Source: Pseudomonas fuscovaginae SE-1 (lineage in GTDB: Bacteria; Pseudomonadota; Gammaproteobacteria; Pseudomonadales; Pseudomonadaceae). Taken from it: a stretch of 34,784 bases of DNA. Made by a program: the position numbers and the translations under genes. Below are positions 13,964 to 20,339 of this stretch, in pieces (within the stretch, counting starts at the first letter, position 1; each line of letters starts with the position of its first letter). The stretch spans positions 1-34,784 of the forward strand of contig NZ_AQOH01000098.1 in NCBI RefSeq assembly GCF_000364705.1. The letters run 5' to 3'. The notes beneath the pieces are model-generated. The model was given only the letters and a program-made list of their open reading frames with translations. It was not told the origin of the DNA and did not search any database.

Positions 13964-14440
13964 TTACTGAATGAATCTGCGGACGGGGCGCACGAGACGC
14001 TCGAGGTCCTTGACGTTGATGACGAGCCAGCCACCTTCGAAGCCCAGGCTGTAGGCGATGGTGGCTGAGCACTGCGAACTAGACCAGACCCAGCCGAAAT
14101 CGTTTTTACCCAAGTTCAGCCAGGCCTCGTACAGCTCGGCAGCGGCCGGCAGGTAGAAATCGGCATGGCCGTCGGCCTTGTGCTCGTAGGCTGCGATAGC
14201 GGCGGGGTATTCGGCATCTGCGTCGACCAGGGCCTGGGTGTTCGCCTTCCCGTCGAGCATGCTCTTAGCCGGAGAATCCTCGCCGTAAGGGCCCCACTCG
14301 AAGCGACCCAGTTCGGCGCCGATGATCAGGTGATAGGCCTCGGCGCCGTTACGTGCAGGAACGATGCCGGCATAGATGCCGCCTTGGCCTTCCCATACTT
14401 CACCGATGGCTGGTGGAGTCAGTTTCTGTTGTTCGGTCAT
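13964..14440 (-). CDS. DGR target (variable) protein C, DUF1566/C-type-lectin-like
   Basis: ATG 14440 has AGGAA upstream. The 158-residue protein starts MTEQQKLTPPAIGEVWEGQG, with GGIYAGIV next. It then has the shared blocks DGKANTQAL, YPAAIAAY and DGHADFYLP, and the variable lectin-like end (WSSSQCSA, FEGGWL, ERLVRPVR). It is full-length for the family. It is the first recognisable gene downstream of pL, about 5.6 kb from the other two targets, and so should be expressed early after induction. Differences from the paralogues at constant codons (TGC for TAC, GGT for GAT, TCG for ACG) are all changes at adenines of the others. Confidence 0.87.
   Translation of the reverse strand: MTEQQKLTPPAIGEVWEGQGGIYAGIVPARNGAEAYHLIIGAELGRFEWGPYGEDSPAKSMLDGKANTQALVDADAEYPAAIAAYEHKADGHADFYLPAAAELYEAWLNLGKNDFGWVWSSSQCSATIAYSLGFEGGWLVINVKDLERLVRPVRRFIQ
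13977..14092 (-). repeat. Variable region VR-C
   Basis: This region is homologous to VR-A and VR-B. Variable codons ACC, ATC, AGC, GGC, GTC, ATC, AAC, GTC and CTC all end in C. The invariant GC-rich 3' end GAGCGTCTCGTGCGCCCC is identical to the other two. The following flank, about 20 bases, is nearly the same as that after VR-A. Confidence 0.75.
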
Positions 14441-14713
14441 TGCGGTATTCCTGTGTCGGGTTGATTTCCCGATTGGCCCTCAACCTCGAAGGCCAAGCAG
14501 TGAAATCTGTTCTCCTCCCCATGCGCGGCGCCGGAGTCCTCTCTCTGGCCGGGTCACACATTTCGTGGACGGTGTTCTTCCCGACTGGCTTGCATGGTTT
14601 GGCGTACCCCCATATGGGGAGTCCGGCAGGTTCCAGAGCCTGCATGGGGATCGAAATTTGTGTTTCGCGCTGTACCTGGTTCCAGGGATCGATCCGCGAA
14701 GATTTCAGGTTTT

Positions 14714-14722
14714 TAAAGAGCG
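14714..14722 (-). promoter_or_regulatory. Candidate boxA antitermination element (nutL-like)
   Basis: On the minus strand the sequence is CGCTCTTTA, an exact match to the bacterial boxA consensus. It lies about 40 bases after the predicted pL start. Short palindromes follow within 20-100 bases and could serve as boxB-like hairpins, but none is a clear 15-base boxB. An antitermination role is inferred. Confidence 0.45.
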
Positions 14723-14771
14723 GTGGCCTTGAGGGCCTGGCGAGGGACTCAGTGGCGCCTCGTTGGGATGA

Positions 14772-14813
14772 AATATGTACCAACGGTTCACATTGGTCAA
14801 GTACCAAAAGTTC
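14772..14813 (-). promoter_or_regulatory. Leftward early promoter pL with operator pair OL
   Basis: On the minus strand TTGACC (14800-14795), a 17-base spacer and CATATT (14777-14772) form a good sigma-70 promoter. Two operator-like sites, GTACCAACGGTTC (14777-14789) and GTACCAAAAGTTC (14801-14813), are 24 bp apart. They share the pattern G-W-A-C-Y-NNN-R-G-T-T-C with the sites at the cro promoter. Repressor binding would cover the spacer and the region upstream of -35. Confidence 0.65.
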
Positions 14814-14875
14814 ATATTTTTCTCGAAGGCGACAAAAAGCCCGCTCAGCGATACCTCCAGCTGGCTTAGGGCGAC

Positions 14876-14884
14876 TGCTACAAT
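14876..14884 (+). promoter_or_regulatory. Extended -10 promoter for the exported protein gene
   Basis: TGCTACAAT is an extended -10 element 28 bases upstream of the ATG at 14912. No good -35 is seen. It lies outside the operators, so the gene may be expressed in the lysogen. Confidence 0.4.
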
Positions 14885-14911
14885 CGGCGCATTCGTAGAC
14901 AGGAGAGAGCG

Positions 14912-15499
14912 ATGAAAAGGATTGTTGCGACGGCCTCCATATGGCTATCCATGCTTGGTACGGCTTGCATCGCGGGCGATTACAGCGTTCCACAGGAAAG
15001 CCGTTCGTTCATGAGGGGGTACAAATACGATTACCCTGGATGCTCAGTTCTATGGCATGAGGGCAAGGAGACGTTTCTCACGATCGGCAACGACTGCGAG
15101 AAAATCAGCTCGGAAAAAATGAAAGCGGACGCCATGAAGTCGATTGCGTACGTCCGCAAAAATAGTAGCGCTCAGAACTTTGAGGATTACTACAGCCTTA
15201 CCAGCAAGGCGGCGCAGAGCTACACCCGCCAGCAAGCCAACCAGGACGCCGGGCAGATATGGCTATCTGGGTGCTCAGACTATAAAAACGGTATGAATGC
15301 TGGAGATTTAGGCGGATGGCTAAAGGTTGGCGACATCGCGAAGTCGTACCCTCAGATCAAGAGTATCGCTGCGAATAGGCTCTACATGGATGGGTGGAAC
15401 ATCGCCCGCGGGCTCGGTGGGGTAATCAATTGTCAGGAAATGGCGCCGTATCGATCTGCTGATTATGTGTCAGGCGTAGACATCAGAAAGGCGGAGTAG
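14912..15499 (+). CDS. Exported hypothetical protein in the immunity region (possible moron)
   Basis: ATG 14912 has AGGAG about 6 bases upstream. The 195-residue protein has a signal peptide (MKRIVATASIWLSMLGTACI, with probable cleavage after ACIA before GDYS). It continues as a soluble periplasmic or secreted protein with several Cys (near 44, 62, 138 and 172). No family is recognised. Its codon use is more AT-rich than the neighbours (many AAA, GAT and TAT codons), consistent with later acquisition. It is on the plus strand between OL and cI, where lambda-like phages carry lysogeny-expressed genes. A lysogenic-conversion role is inferred. Confidence 0.75.
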   Translation: MKRIVATASIWLSMLGTACIAGDYSVPQESRSFMRGYKYDYPGCSVLWHEGKETFLTIGNDCEKISSEKMKADAMKSIAYVRKNSSAQNFEDYYSLTSKAAQSYTRQQANQDAGQIWLSGCSDYKNGMNAGDLGGWLKVGDIAKSYPQIKSIAANRLYMDGWNIARGLGGVINCQEMAPYRSADYVSGVDIRKAE

Positions 15500-15504
15500 G
15501 GCGG

Positions 15505-15532
15505 AAACAAAAGGCCCGGCGCTGGGCCGGGC
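15505..15532 (-). terminator. Terminator of the cI operon
   Basis: On the minus strand GCCCGGC-CCAGC-GCCGGGC is followed by CTTTTGTTT. It lies between the convergent exported-protein gene and the two-TM membrane protein gene. It would end the leftward cI transcript; the rightward side has only a weak T-tail. Confidence 0.75.
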
Positions 15533-15549
15533 TTGTAGTCGCTTGGCGA

Positions 15550-15978
15550 TCACTCGCCCTGTTCTTGGCTGCTGCTTTTCCCTTTATTTTTGCCCCAGTG
15601 GTAACCACCAAAGGTACCTGCGGCAAGGGAAGCTCCCAATTTTGCGAGGTCCATAATCAGATCCTTGGCGCCCATATGGATAGCGACCCCCGAAAATCCA
15701 AAGACCAACGCCGCAAAAATGGAGATGAACACATACCGATGGATCAGGTGGCTGTTGTATTTTGCCCACCGCCCCTCATGGAAGGACTTTTGAGCGTCAA
15801 TTGCAGCCATCGCAATCCTCTCGTTGGATGCTATCTCCTGCTGTTTGATGTCAAGCTCATGACGCTTGACCTCTTGTTCCTTGGTGTTGGCCTCAGCCAT
15901 TTTCGTGAGGACCCCAACCAGCTCCGTGGCTTTCATTGCCTTTTCAGGCTCAAGAACTTCCTGTTCTGGTTCAGTCAA
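15550..15978 (-). CDS. Two-TM membrane protein, possible superinfection exclusion
   Basis: This 142-residue protein has a charged, coiled-coil N-terminal half (residues 15-65, KEQEVKRHELDIKQQEIAS region). Two membrane helices follow, at about 82-101 and 108-127, then a basic tail. The start may be TTG at 15978, overlapping the previous stop; ATG at codon 15 is an alternative. It is co-transcribed with cI toward the terminator at 15505, the position of rex genes in lambda. A role in exclusion or abortive infection is inferred from location and membrane topology only. Confidence 0.68.
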   Translation of the reverse strand: MTEPEQEVLEPEKAMKATELVGVLTKMAEANTKEQEVKRHELDIKQQEIASNERIAMAAIDAQKSFHEGRWAKYNSHLIHRYVFISIFAALVFGFSGVAIHMGAKDLIMDLAKLGASLAAGTFGGYHWGKNKGKSSSQEQGE

Positions 15979-16177
15979 AAGCCACCTCGAAGTGCTTGGA
16001 GTTCAGCTCCACATCAAACCGGCCGAACCCTTCGGAGCCGATCACTGGCGGTACAAATCTCACCTTTTTGATCTCGTCCCGATCGGTTTTAACGAAATCA
16101 GCAAATTGGGATGCAGTCATCGACCTGCGACCATTCACAAGGTAAGCCTCGAAAAGATTCACATTTTTGTCGGACAT
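15971..16177 (-). CDS. Small hypothetical protein downstream of cI (68 aa)
   Basis: The start is placed at the second ATG, 16177, because AGGAG has six-base spacing to it and none to the first. The 68-residue protein reads MSDKNVNLFEAYLVNGRRSM at its start and continues with ASQFADFVKTDRDEIKK. It has no membrane segment. It overlaps the start of the two-TM gene, so the pair is likely co-expressed in the lysogen. Confidence 0.65.
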   Translation of the reverse strand: MSDKNVNLFEAYLVNGRRSMTASQFADFVKTDRDEIKKVRFVPPVIGSEGFGRFDVELNSKHFEVAFD

Positions 16178-16276
16178 GGTCATCTCCTATGATTACATCG
16201 GCGCTTGTCATCATCATGTTGTCAAGCGATCCGGAGGTGGATTATGAAATCCTGTAACGCAAAGTCAACTGAATTC

Positions 16277-16312
16277 CGCGCCACGAAATTCGAAATTACA
16301 AAACGTGGCGCG
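16277..16312. repeat. Inverted repeat CGCGCCACG / CGTGGCGCG
   Basis: Perfect 9-bp arms (16277-16285 and 16304-16312) flank an AT-rich 18-base loop. The site is in the gap between the 68-residue gene and cI. A related repeat with GCGCCAC/GTGGCGC arms lies at 24027-24061. Confidence 0.55.
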
Positions 16313-16406
16313 CAACGTCACTATAGATCAGACGAACACAGATCGCGCTGGTTCAGTCATGGTATCGGCTGATAGGGAGGATTATTGAAATCAATTGCAC
16401 TGAAAT

Positions 16407-17120
16407 CTAAAGCATCCCGCCGCGCCAGACCACGCGCCCGATGATGCGCACCTCGTTGATCTCCCCATCCCTCAGCATCTCATCGCGGTACCGCGGGTTG
16501 TCGCTACGGATGATCCATCCGTCGATCTCCGACTTCACCAGGCGCTTGACGATCGTGCCCTTGGACTCACTTTGCAGGGCGAAGATCTGGCCGTCCCTGG
16601 GCTCAAACTTGGATCGATCCACGAGCAGCACGTCGCCGCTGTTGATCGTGGGATCCATGCTGTCGCCCTCGGCATAGATCACATCCAGGCCTTTCGGGTT
16701 GAGCCGGTTGGCCCGTAGCCAGTCAGACTTGAATGCAAGGACGCCGCGGATCTCGACGTGTGAGTTGTCCGCGCCGGATCCGGCAGCAGCACGCGCAGAC
16801 AGCTGGGTCACTCCGGAATAGCTCGGGTCTTCTCCCAGGTCGAAGCCGCGGTATGTGCTTTCTGGCTCTGCAACGCCGGCAGGCGCTGGTGGCGGGGCGT
16901 CTCTCATTTCGCCCCGGCCGTATTCAAGCCATTCGACACGAACAGACAAGGCATTCGCCAAGGCGAGCATCTTTGCGCCTCCAGGCATGGCCTCGCCGTT
17001 CATCCACTTGCTTGATGCTTTTGGTGTAACGCCAGCCATTTTTGCCAAGCGAGCGCCCGCACCCCACTCGGCCAAGTCGTTGGCTGCCAGGGCTTCTTTC
17101 AGGCGCTTCACAAACGCCAT
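16407..17120 (-). CDS. cI: CI-like phage repressor (S24/LexA-type)
   Basis: The start is set at ATG 17120, with GAAGAG upstream, giving 237 residues; longer frames would run through the operators and cro. The N-terminal helix-turn-helix region is around residues 20-45 (GARLAKMAGVTPKASSKWMNG). A Pro-rich linker (76-86) and a candidate self-cleavage Ala113-Gly114 follow. The S24 peptidase domain has Ser154 in GDSMDPTI and Lys192 in TIVKRLV. It would bind the operator sites at pL and pR and be inactivated through RecA on DNA damage. It is transcribed leftward, divergent from cro. Confidence 0.93.
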   Translation of the reverse strand: MAFVKRLKEALAANDLAEWGAGARLAKMAGVTPKASSKWMNGEAMPGGAKMLALANALSVRVEWLEYGRGEMRDAPPPAPAGVAEPESTYRGFDLGEDPSYSGVTQLSARAAAGSGADNSHVEIRGVLAFKSDWLRANRLNPKGLDVIYAEGDSMDPTINSGDVLLVDRSKFEPRDGQIFALQSESKGTIVKRLVKSEIDGWIIRSDNPRYRDEMLRDGEINEVRIIGRVVWRGGML

Positions 17121-17137
17121 ACGTAACTCTTCGATCT

Positions 17138-17207
17138 GAACCATGGGTTCATGTTCGCATGCGCTTGCATGTACTTTCAGTTCCGACATAATATGTACTT
17201 GCAGTTC
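17138..17207. promoter_or_regulatory. cI-cro operator region (OR) with rightward promoter pR
   Basis: Three sites fit one motif: GAACCATGGGTTC (17138-17150, a perfect palindrome near the cI start), GTACTTTCAGTTC (17171-17183) and GTACTTGCAGTTC (17195-17207). The last two are 24 bp apart, the same spacing as at pL. The rightward promoter has TTGCAT (17165-17170), a 16-base spacer and CATAAT (17187-17192). One operator fills the spacer and another follows the -10. Confidence 0.75.
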
Positions 17208-17228
17208 ATATTTATTCTGGAGGCCCTC

Positions 17229-17468
17229 ATGCAGGAGCTCAAAAAAGCAATCGATGATGCGGGCGGTGTCGCTGCCGTTGCGATCGCTTGCGGGAAGACG
17301 CCGCGTGCCGTCTACAAGTGGCTCACTGCTGGGTGTCTCCCGCGCACCGAATACACCGGCGAAACGAAGTACGCCGAGAAGATCGCCGCCCTGGCAAAAG
17401 CCAACGGGAAGCCATTTAAGGCTCCGCGTCTTCTGGCTTCGATCGCGCCAGTCAAATCCGCCGCCTAA
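17229..17468 (+). CDS. cro: Cro/YdaS-like antirepressor
   Basis: This 79-residue protein starts at ATG 17229, with GGAGG six bases upstream. It is a helix-turn-helix protein ([20 protein letters not shown], then [14 protein letters not shown]) of the Cro/YdaS type that binds DNA as a dimer. It is the first gene from pR and faces cI. It would repress cI and tune early transcription. The C-terminal tail is basic. Confidence 0.9.
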   Translation: MQELKKAIDDAGGVAAVAIACGKTPRAVYKWLTAGCLPRTEYTGETKYAEKIAALAKANGKPFKAPRLLASIAPVKSAA

Positions 17469-17495
17469 CCACCTACAGCAAGGAGCAGCACCTGT

Positions 17496-17699
17496 ATGGC
17501 CTACGACGACCGCAGCCATCTGCATGACCAGATAACGCGAGTTCGCCTGGATCAAGACACCGACGACCTTCTCCGGTCGCTGGCCAAGTTCCACCGCACG
17601 CAAAAGGCAGTCCTGGCGCGTGAACTGCTGGAGGCAAGCCTCCGCAGCATGCTTTCCGAACTGGGTGAGCAAGATACCGGACATGGCACAGCGGCCTGA
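17496..17699 (+). CDS. Ribbon-helix-helix-like protein (67 aa)
   Basis: ATG 17496 has AAGGAG upstream. The sequence ITRVRLDQDTDDLLRSLAKF, then KAVLARELLEASL, has the strand-helix-helix pattern of Arc/CopG-type DNA-binding proteins. It is second in the rightward early operon. A small regulator is likely; its target is unknown. Confidence 0.72.
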   Translation: MAYDDRSHLHDQITRVRLDQDTDDLLRSLAKFHRTQKAVLARELLEASLRSMLSELGEQDTGHGTAA

Positions 17700-17717
17700 A
17701 GAGCCCGAGGAGGCTCT

Positions 17718-17903
17718 ATGCCTGAACGGATTACTGCCGTCCCTCTGGACGAAGAGTTCGACGGGTTGCTCAAGGCTTTGGCGCAGAGAAGGGGATTGGA
17801 CCCTGGCGTCCTGGCAGCAGAGCTGATCCAGAACGAACTGAAGAAGAGAACGGCGCCAAAAGCGCCTCGCGGGGCGGTTTTACCGTTTCGCCGACAGCCC
17901 TGA
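17718..17903 (+). CDS. Second ribbon-helix-helix-like protein (61 aa)
   Basis: ATG 17718 is preceded by GAGGAGG. The pattern RITAVPLDEEFDGLLKALAQ, then DPGVLAAELIQNEL, resembles that of the gene before it, with a basic tail. The two adjacent genes may be distant duplicates and could form heterodimers; this is inference. Confidence 0.68.
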   Translation: MPERITAVPLDEEFDGLLKALAQRRGLDPGVLAAELIQNELKKRTAPKAPRGAVLPFRRQP

Positions 17904-17933
17904 ATAGGGCCTTAACAGAGCAGGAGAAGGGCC

Positions 17934-18116
17934 ATGAATACGAAGCGAGATCCATCTGCGGCCGAGGTTGAAACACTCCAGGCGGTACTGACGAAAAGTC
18001 TCGGAGAGGCTTACCCGCAAGACATGAAAGACGTAGCCGTTTCCTGCGCCAGGTCTGTCAAGGCTGCTTTCGATGAGCTCTACAAGGCAGATCTAGCGCC
18101 AGAGTCGAATGGCTGA
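17934..18116 (+). CDS. Small hypothetical protein (60 aa)
   Basis: ATG 17934 has AGGAGAAGG upstream. The helical peptide (EVETLQAVLTKSLGEAYP, then VAVSCARSVKAAFDEL) has no recognised domain. Its stop overlaps the start of the HNH gene (TGATG). Confidence 0.65.
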   Translation: MNTKRDPSAAEVETLQAVLTKSLGEAYPQDMKDVAVSCARSVKAAFDELYKADLAPESNG

Positions 18117-18607
18117 TGGCGGAGAGGATTACAGCTCAAGAGGCAAGGCGGCTCTTCGAGGTGGTGGACGGAAAGCTGGTGAATCGAATTGATCGCCAGT
18201 TCGCAAAGGCCGGATCAATTTGCGGAGGAGTAAACGGCTGGGGATATGTCCACTTTCAGTATCAAGGCCATACCTACAAAGCTCACCGAGTGATTTGGCT
18301 TTGTGTCTACGGCAACTGGCCTGGAGAGCTCGACCATATCAATGGAAATCGCTCTGACAACCGAATCGAAAACCTAAGAGAGGTGAGCCGACAGGAAAAT
18401 CTCCGCAACCAAAAAGTACGAACAAACAGCTCTACAGGTGCAATGGGAGTAACCAGGGAAGGGCGAAAGTGGAGAGCAAGGATTCGAGTGGATGGCGCCT
18501 TTATCCACCTTGGCTACTTCGACTCAATCGATGAGGCAGTAGCCGCGAGAAGGGCTGCAAACATCAAGTACGGATTTCACGAGAACCACGGAAGGCCTGC
18601 AGCCTGA
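18116..18607 (+). CDS. HNH endonuclease with AP2 DNA-binding domain
   Basis: This is a 163-residue homing-type endonuclease. Residues about 54-100 form an HNH_3 domain (KAHRVIW, GELDHINGNRSDNRIENL, SRQENLRNQ). Residues about 105-152 form an AP2-like domain (GAMGVTREGRKWRARIRVDG, HLGYFDSIDEAVAAR). Such genes are mobile passengers in phage early regions and cut phage DNA at specific sites. It is intact, unlike the HNH gene at 6656. It overlaps the preceding stop by one base. Confidence 0.9.
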   Translation: MAERITAQEARRLFEVVDGKLVNRIDRQFAKAGSICGGVNGWGYVHFQYQGHTYKAHRVIWLCVYGNWPGELDHINGNRSDNRIENLREVSRQENLRNQKVRTNSSTGAMGVTREGRKWRARIRVDGAFIHLGYFDSIDEAVAARRAANIKYGFHENHGRPAA

Positions 18608-18620
18608 CATTCACAAAAAA

Positions 18621-18639
18621 GCCGACGGACAAGGTCGGC
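18621..18639. terminator. Weak hairpin after the HNH gene
   Basis: GCCGAC (18621-18626) and GTCGGC (18634-18639) form a 6-bp stem, with A6 before and only GATTT after. It could terminate leftward transcripts better than rightward ones. It may alternatively be an attenuating structure between the HNH gene and the initiator gene. Confidence 0.4.
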
Positions 18640-18670
18640 GATTTCGCTACAGCAACATGTGAGGAAAATC

Positions 18671-19543
18671 ATGACAAAAATCGTCTCCATTGACAAGTCC
18701 AGGGGGTTCACCCGAATGGACAATTCCGTTATGGAGGCGCTTTCCACAGTAGATCTGCCAGCCCGTGAGTTGCGGGTTGTGATGGCTATCGCCCGTCAAA
18801 CCATTGGGTACCAGGTCGAAACGAAGCGCCTTACCGCCGATGATCTCGGCAAGTTGACCAACATGCGCCGGGACGTCACGTCGAAGGCGATCAGCCATTT
18901 GCTGGAGCGCCGGGTTATCTACCGGATCGGCGGAAGCCGTGGCGACATCGGGATATCCCCCGTGTCGGAGTGGGTTTTCTTTGAGGAAAAAACAAAGAAT
19001 CTCACTGAGACCAAATCGTCTCACTCAGCTCAAATCGTCTCACTGAGAAAAGAGCCGAGTGAGACCGAAACGGCAACTTCCCTTCTTTATTCAAAGAAAG
19101 AAACCCCCTATGTAAATCTTCCTTCGGAAGATGTTACATGCCCCCCCAAGGTTCAGGCCGAGCCGGTTCCCGAGCCAAAGGCTGATCGCAAGACCCCGTT
19201 CGGATTGGCCCAGTTGCTGGCCGACAACCCGCACCAGGTGCCAGAGCAATTGCTGGCCGACTGGCTGGCCCAGCGCAAGGTGAAGAAGGCCGCCGTCACT
19301 GCGACTGTCTGGTCAACCGTGAACACCGAGCTCGCCAAGTGTGCCCAGGCTGGAATCTCCGCATCCGACGCAATCACCGAAGCGCTGTCCGCCGGCTGGC
19401 AGGGCTTTAAGGCCAAGTGGGTGATCAATCGCATCCGCGACAACAGCTCGCAGCCACCCACGAACTCCCGCCACCACGGCTTCGACCTGATCGACTACGC
19501 CAGTGGCCGCACCCAGAACGAGGACGGAACCTATGATTTCTAA
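18671..19543 (+). CDS. Phage replication initiator, lambda O-like
   Basis: This is a 290-residue protein. The start is at ATG 18671 because GAGG lies 7 bases upstream. Residues 1-105 form the replication-protein-O winged-helix domain (SIDKSRGFTRMDNSVMEAL, ELRVVMAIARQTIGYQ, LTNMRRDVTSKAI). It binds iterons and recruits the helicase loader. Residues 110-132 are encoded by the iterons themselves, as in lambda. The C-terminal half (LLADWLAQRKVKKAAVTATV) probably contacts the DnaC-like protein encoded next, which overlaps its end. Confidence 0.88.
   Translation: MTKIVSIDKSRGFTRMDNSVMEALSTVDLPARELRVVMAIARQTIGYQVETKRLTADDLGKLTNMRRDVTSKAISHLLERRVIYRIGGSRGDIGISPVSEWVFFEEKTKNLTETKSSHSAQIVSLRKEPSETETATSLLYSKKETPYVNLPSEDVTCPPKVQAEPVPEPKADRKTPFGLAQLLADNPHQVPEQLLADWLAQRKVKKAAVTATVWSTVNTELAKCAQAGISASDAITEALSAGWQGFKAKWVINRIRDNSSQPPTNSRHHGFDLIDYASGRTQNEDGTYDF
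19000..19139. other. Phage replication origin: iterons, AT-rich stretch and hairpin inside the initiator gene
   Basis: Three direct repeats start at 19000, 19019 and 19038, exactly 19 bp apart, with consensus TCTCACTGAGMNCAAATCG. A partial inverted copy (GAGTGAGAC) is at 19057-19065. They are followed by an AT-rich stretch (about 19078-19118). A hairpin of 13-14-base arms closed by a short TTC loop (19110-19139) comes after it, with one bulged base. This is the layout of lambda ori. Confidence 0.8.
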
Positions 19544-20339
19544 CGCCATCGACCTGGAAGTGAACGACATCGAACGACGCCTGGGCGTGATCGCCAAGCA
19601 GCCGGGCAAGTGCGACAAGCACGGTGAGTTCGCTGTGATCATCCGCAAGAGCGGGCAGAGTGGATGCCCTGATTGCGCCAGGGAGGCCCGAGACGCGCAG
19701 GAAGGCATCGACCGCCAGGCAGAGCAGGACCGTGCCGCTGCCAACCGCCTGGAGCGCAAACTGGGGGCTTCCCTGATTCCTCGCCGGTTCATGGACAAGA
19801 CCTTTGCCAACTACCGGGCGGAAACTGAGAACCAGCGCCACAACCTGGCCCGGTGCAAGCAATACGCCGAGAACTTCCGACAGCACCGTGATGACGGCCG
19901 CTGCGTGGTGATGACCGGCACCCCGGGAACCGGCAAGACTCACCTGGCCGCGGCCATCGCCGGCGCAATCATGATCGGTACCGGCATGACCGCCGTCTAT
20001 CGCACCGTCGCTGGAATGCTCCAGTACATCAAGGGCAGCTACGGCGACAAGGCCGAATACACCGAGGCCCAGGCATTCGCCAGCCTGGTCGATCCTGACC
20101 TGCTGATCATCGACGAAGTCGGGGCCACCAAGCCCAGCGAGTACGAGCTGGCGACCCTGTTCACCGTGATCAACGGCCGGTACGAGGATCAGCGCCCGAC
20201 CATCGTTATTTCCAATCTGGATTTCGACCGCCTGGGCGAAGTGCTAGGCGAGCGATCGGTAGACCGCCTACGGGAAGGTCGCGGCATCGGCCTGGTGTTC
20301 ACCGGTGAGTCTGCGCGGCTGCGCAAGGAGGGTGTGTGA
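19533..20339 (+). CDS. DnaC-like helicase loader (AAA+ ATPase)
   Basis: This 268-residue protein starts at ATG 19533, overlapping the initiator gene; GAGGACG lies upstream. It has a zinc-like N-terminal cluster (Cys27, His30, Cys45, Cys48). The Walker A motif is GTPGTGKTH (129-137), Walker B is LLIIDEVG (190-197), and a sensor-like SNLD is near 227-230. It would load the host replicative helicase at the phage origin, in the role of lambda P or host DnaC. Confidence 0.9.
   Translation: MISNAIDLEVNDIERRLGVIAKQPGKCDKHGEFAVIIRKSGQSGCPDCAREARDAQEGIDRQAEQDRAAANRLERKLGASLIPRRFMDKTFANYRAETENQRHNLARCKQYAENFRQHRDDGRCVVMTGTPGTGKTHLAAAIAGAIMIGTGMTAVYRTVAGMLQYIKGSYGDKAEYTEAQAFASLVDPDLLIIDEVGATKPSEYELATLFTVINGRYEDQRPTIVISNLDFDRLGEVLGERSVDRLREGRGIGLVFTGESARLRKEGV

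Larger units (their letters stand above)
14441..14911. other. Non-coding control region (left side of immunity region)
   Basis: No convincing gene lies in these 471 bases; open frames on both strands are unlike phage proteins and lack ribosome sites. The region holds a leftward promoter with two operators (14772-14813), a candidate boxA (14714-14722) and a palindrome CCCCATATGGGG (14608-14619). It also holds an extended -10 promoter for the exported protein (14876-14884). Confidence 0.6.

Noticed and set aside
13782..13970. A 62-codon rightward frame with Trp-rich product
   Set aside because: Its end runs into the conserved 3' flank of the DGR variable region and its ribosome site is poor. 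It remains a weak alternative to the leftward 47-residue ORF.
14400..14993. A 197-codon leftward frame across the control region
   Set aside because: It overlaps the promoters, the operators and the starts of genes on both sides, has no ribosome site and has no domain.
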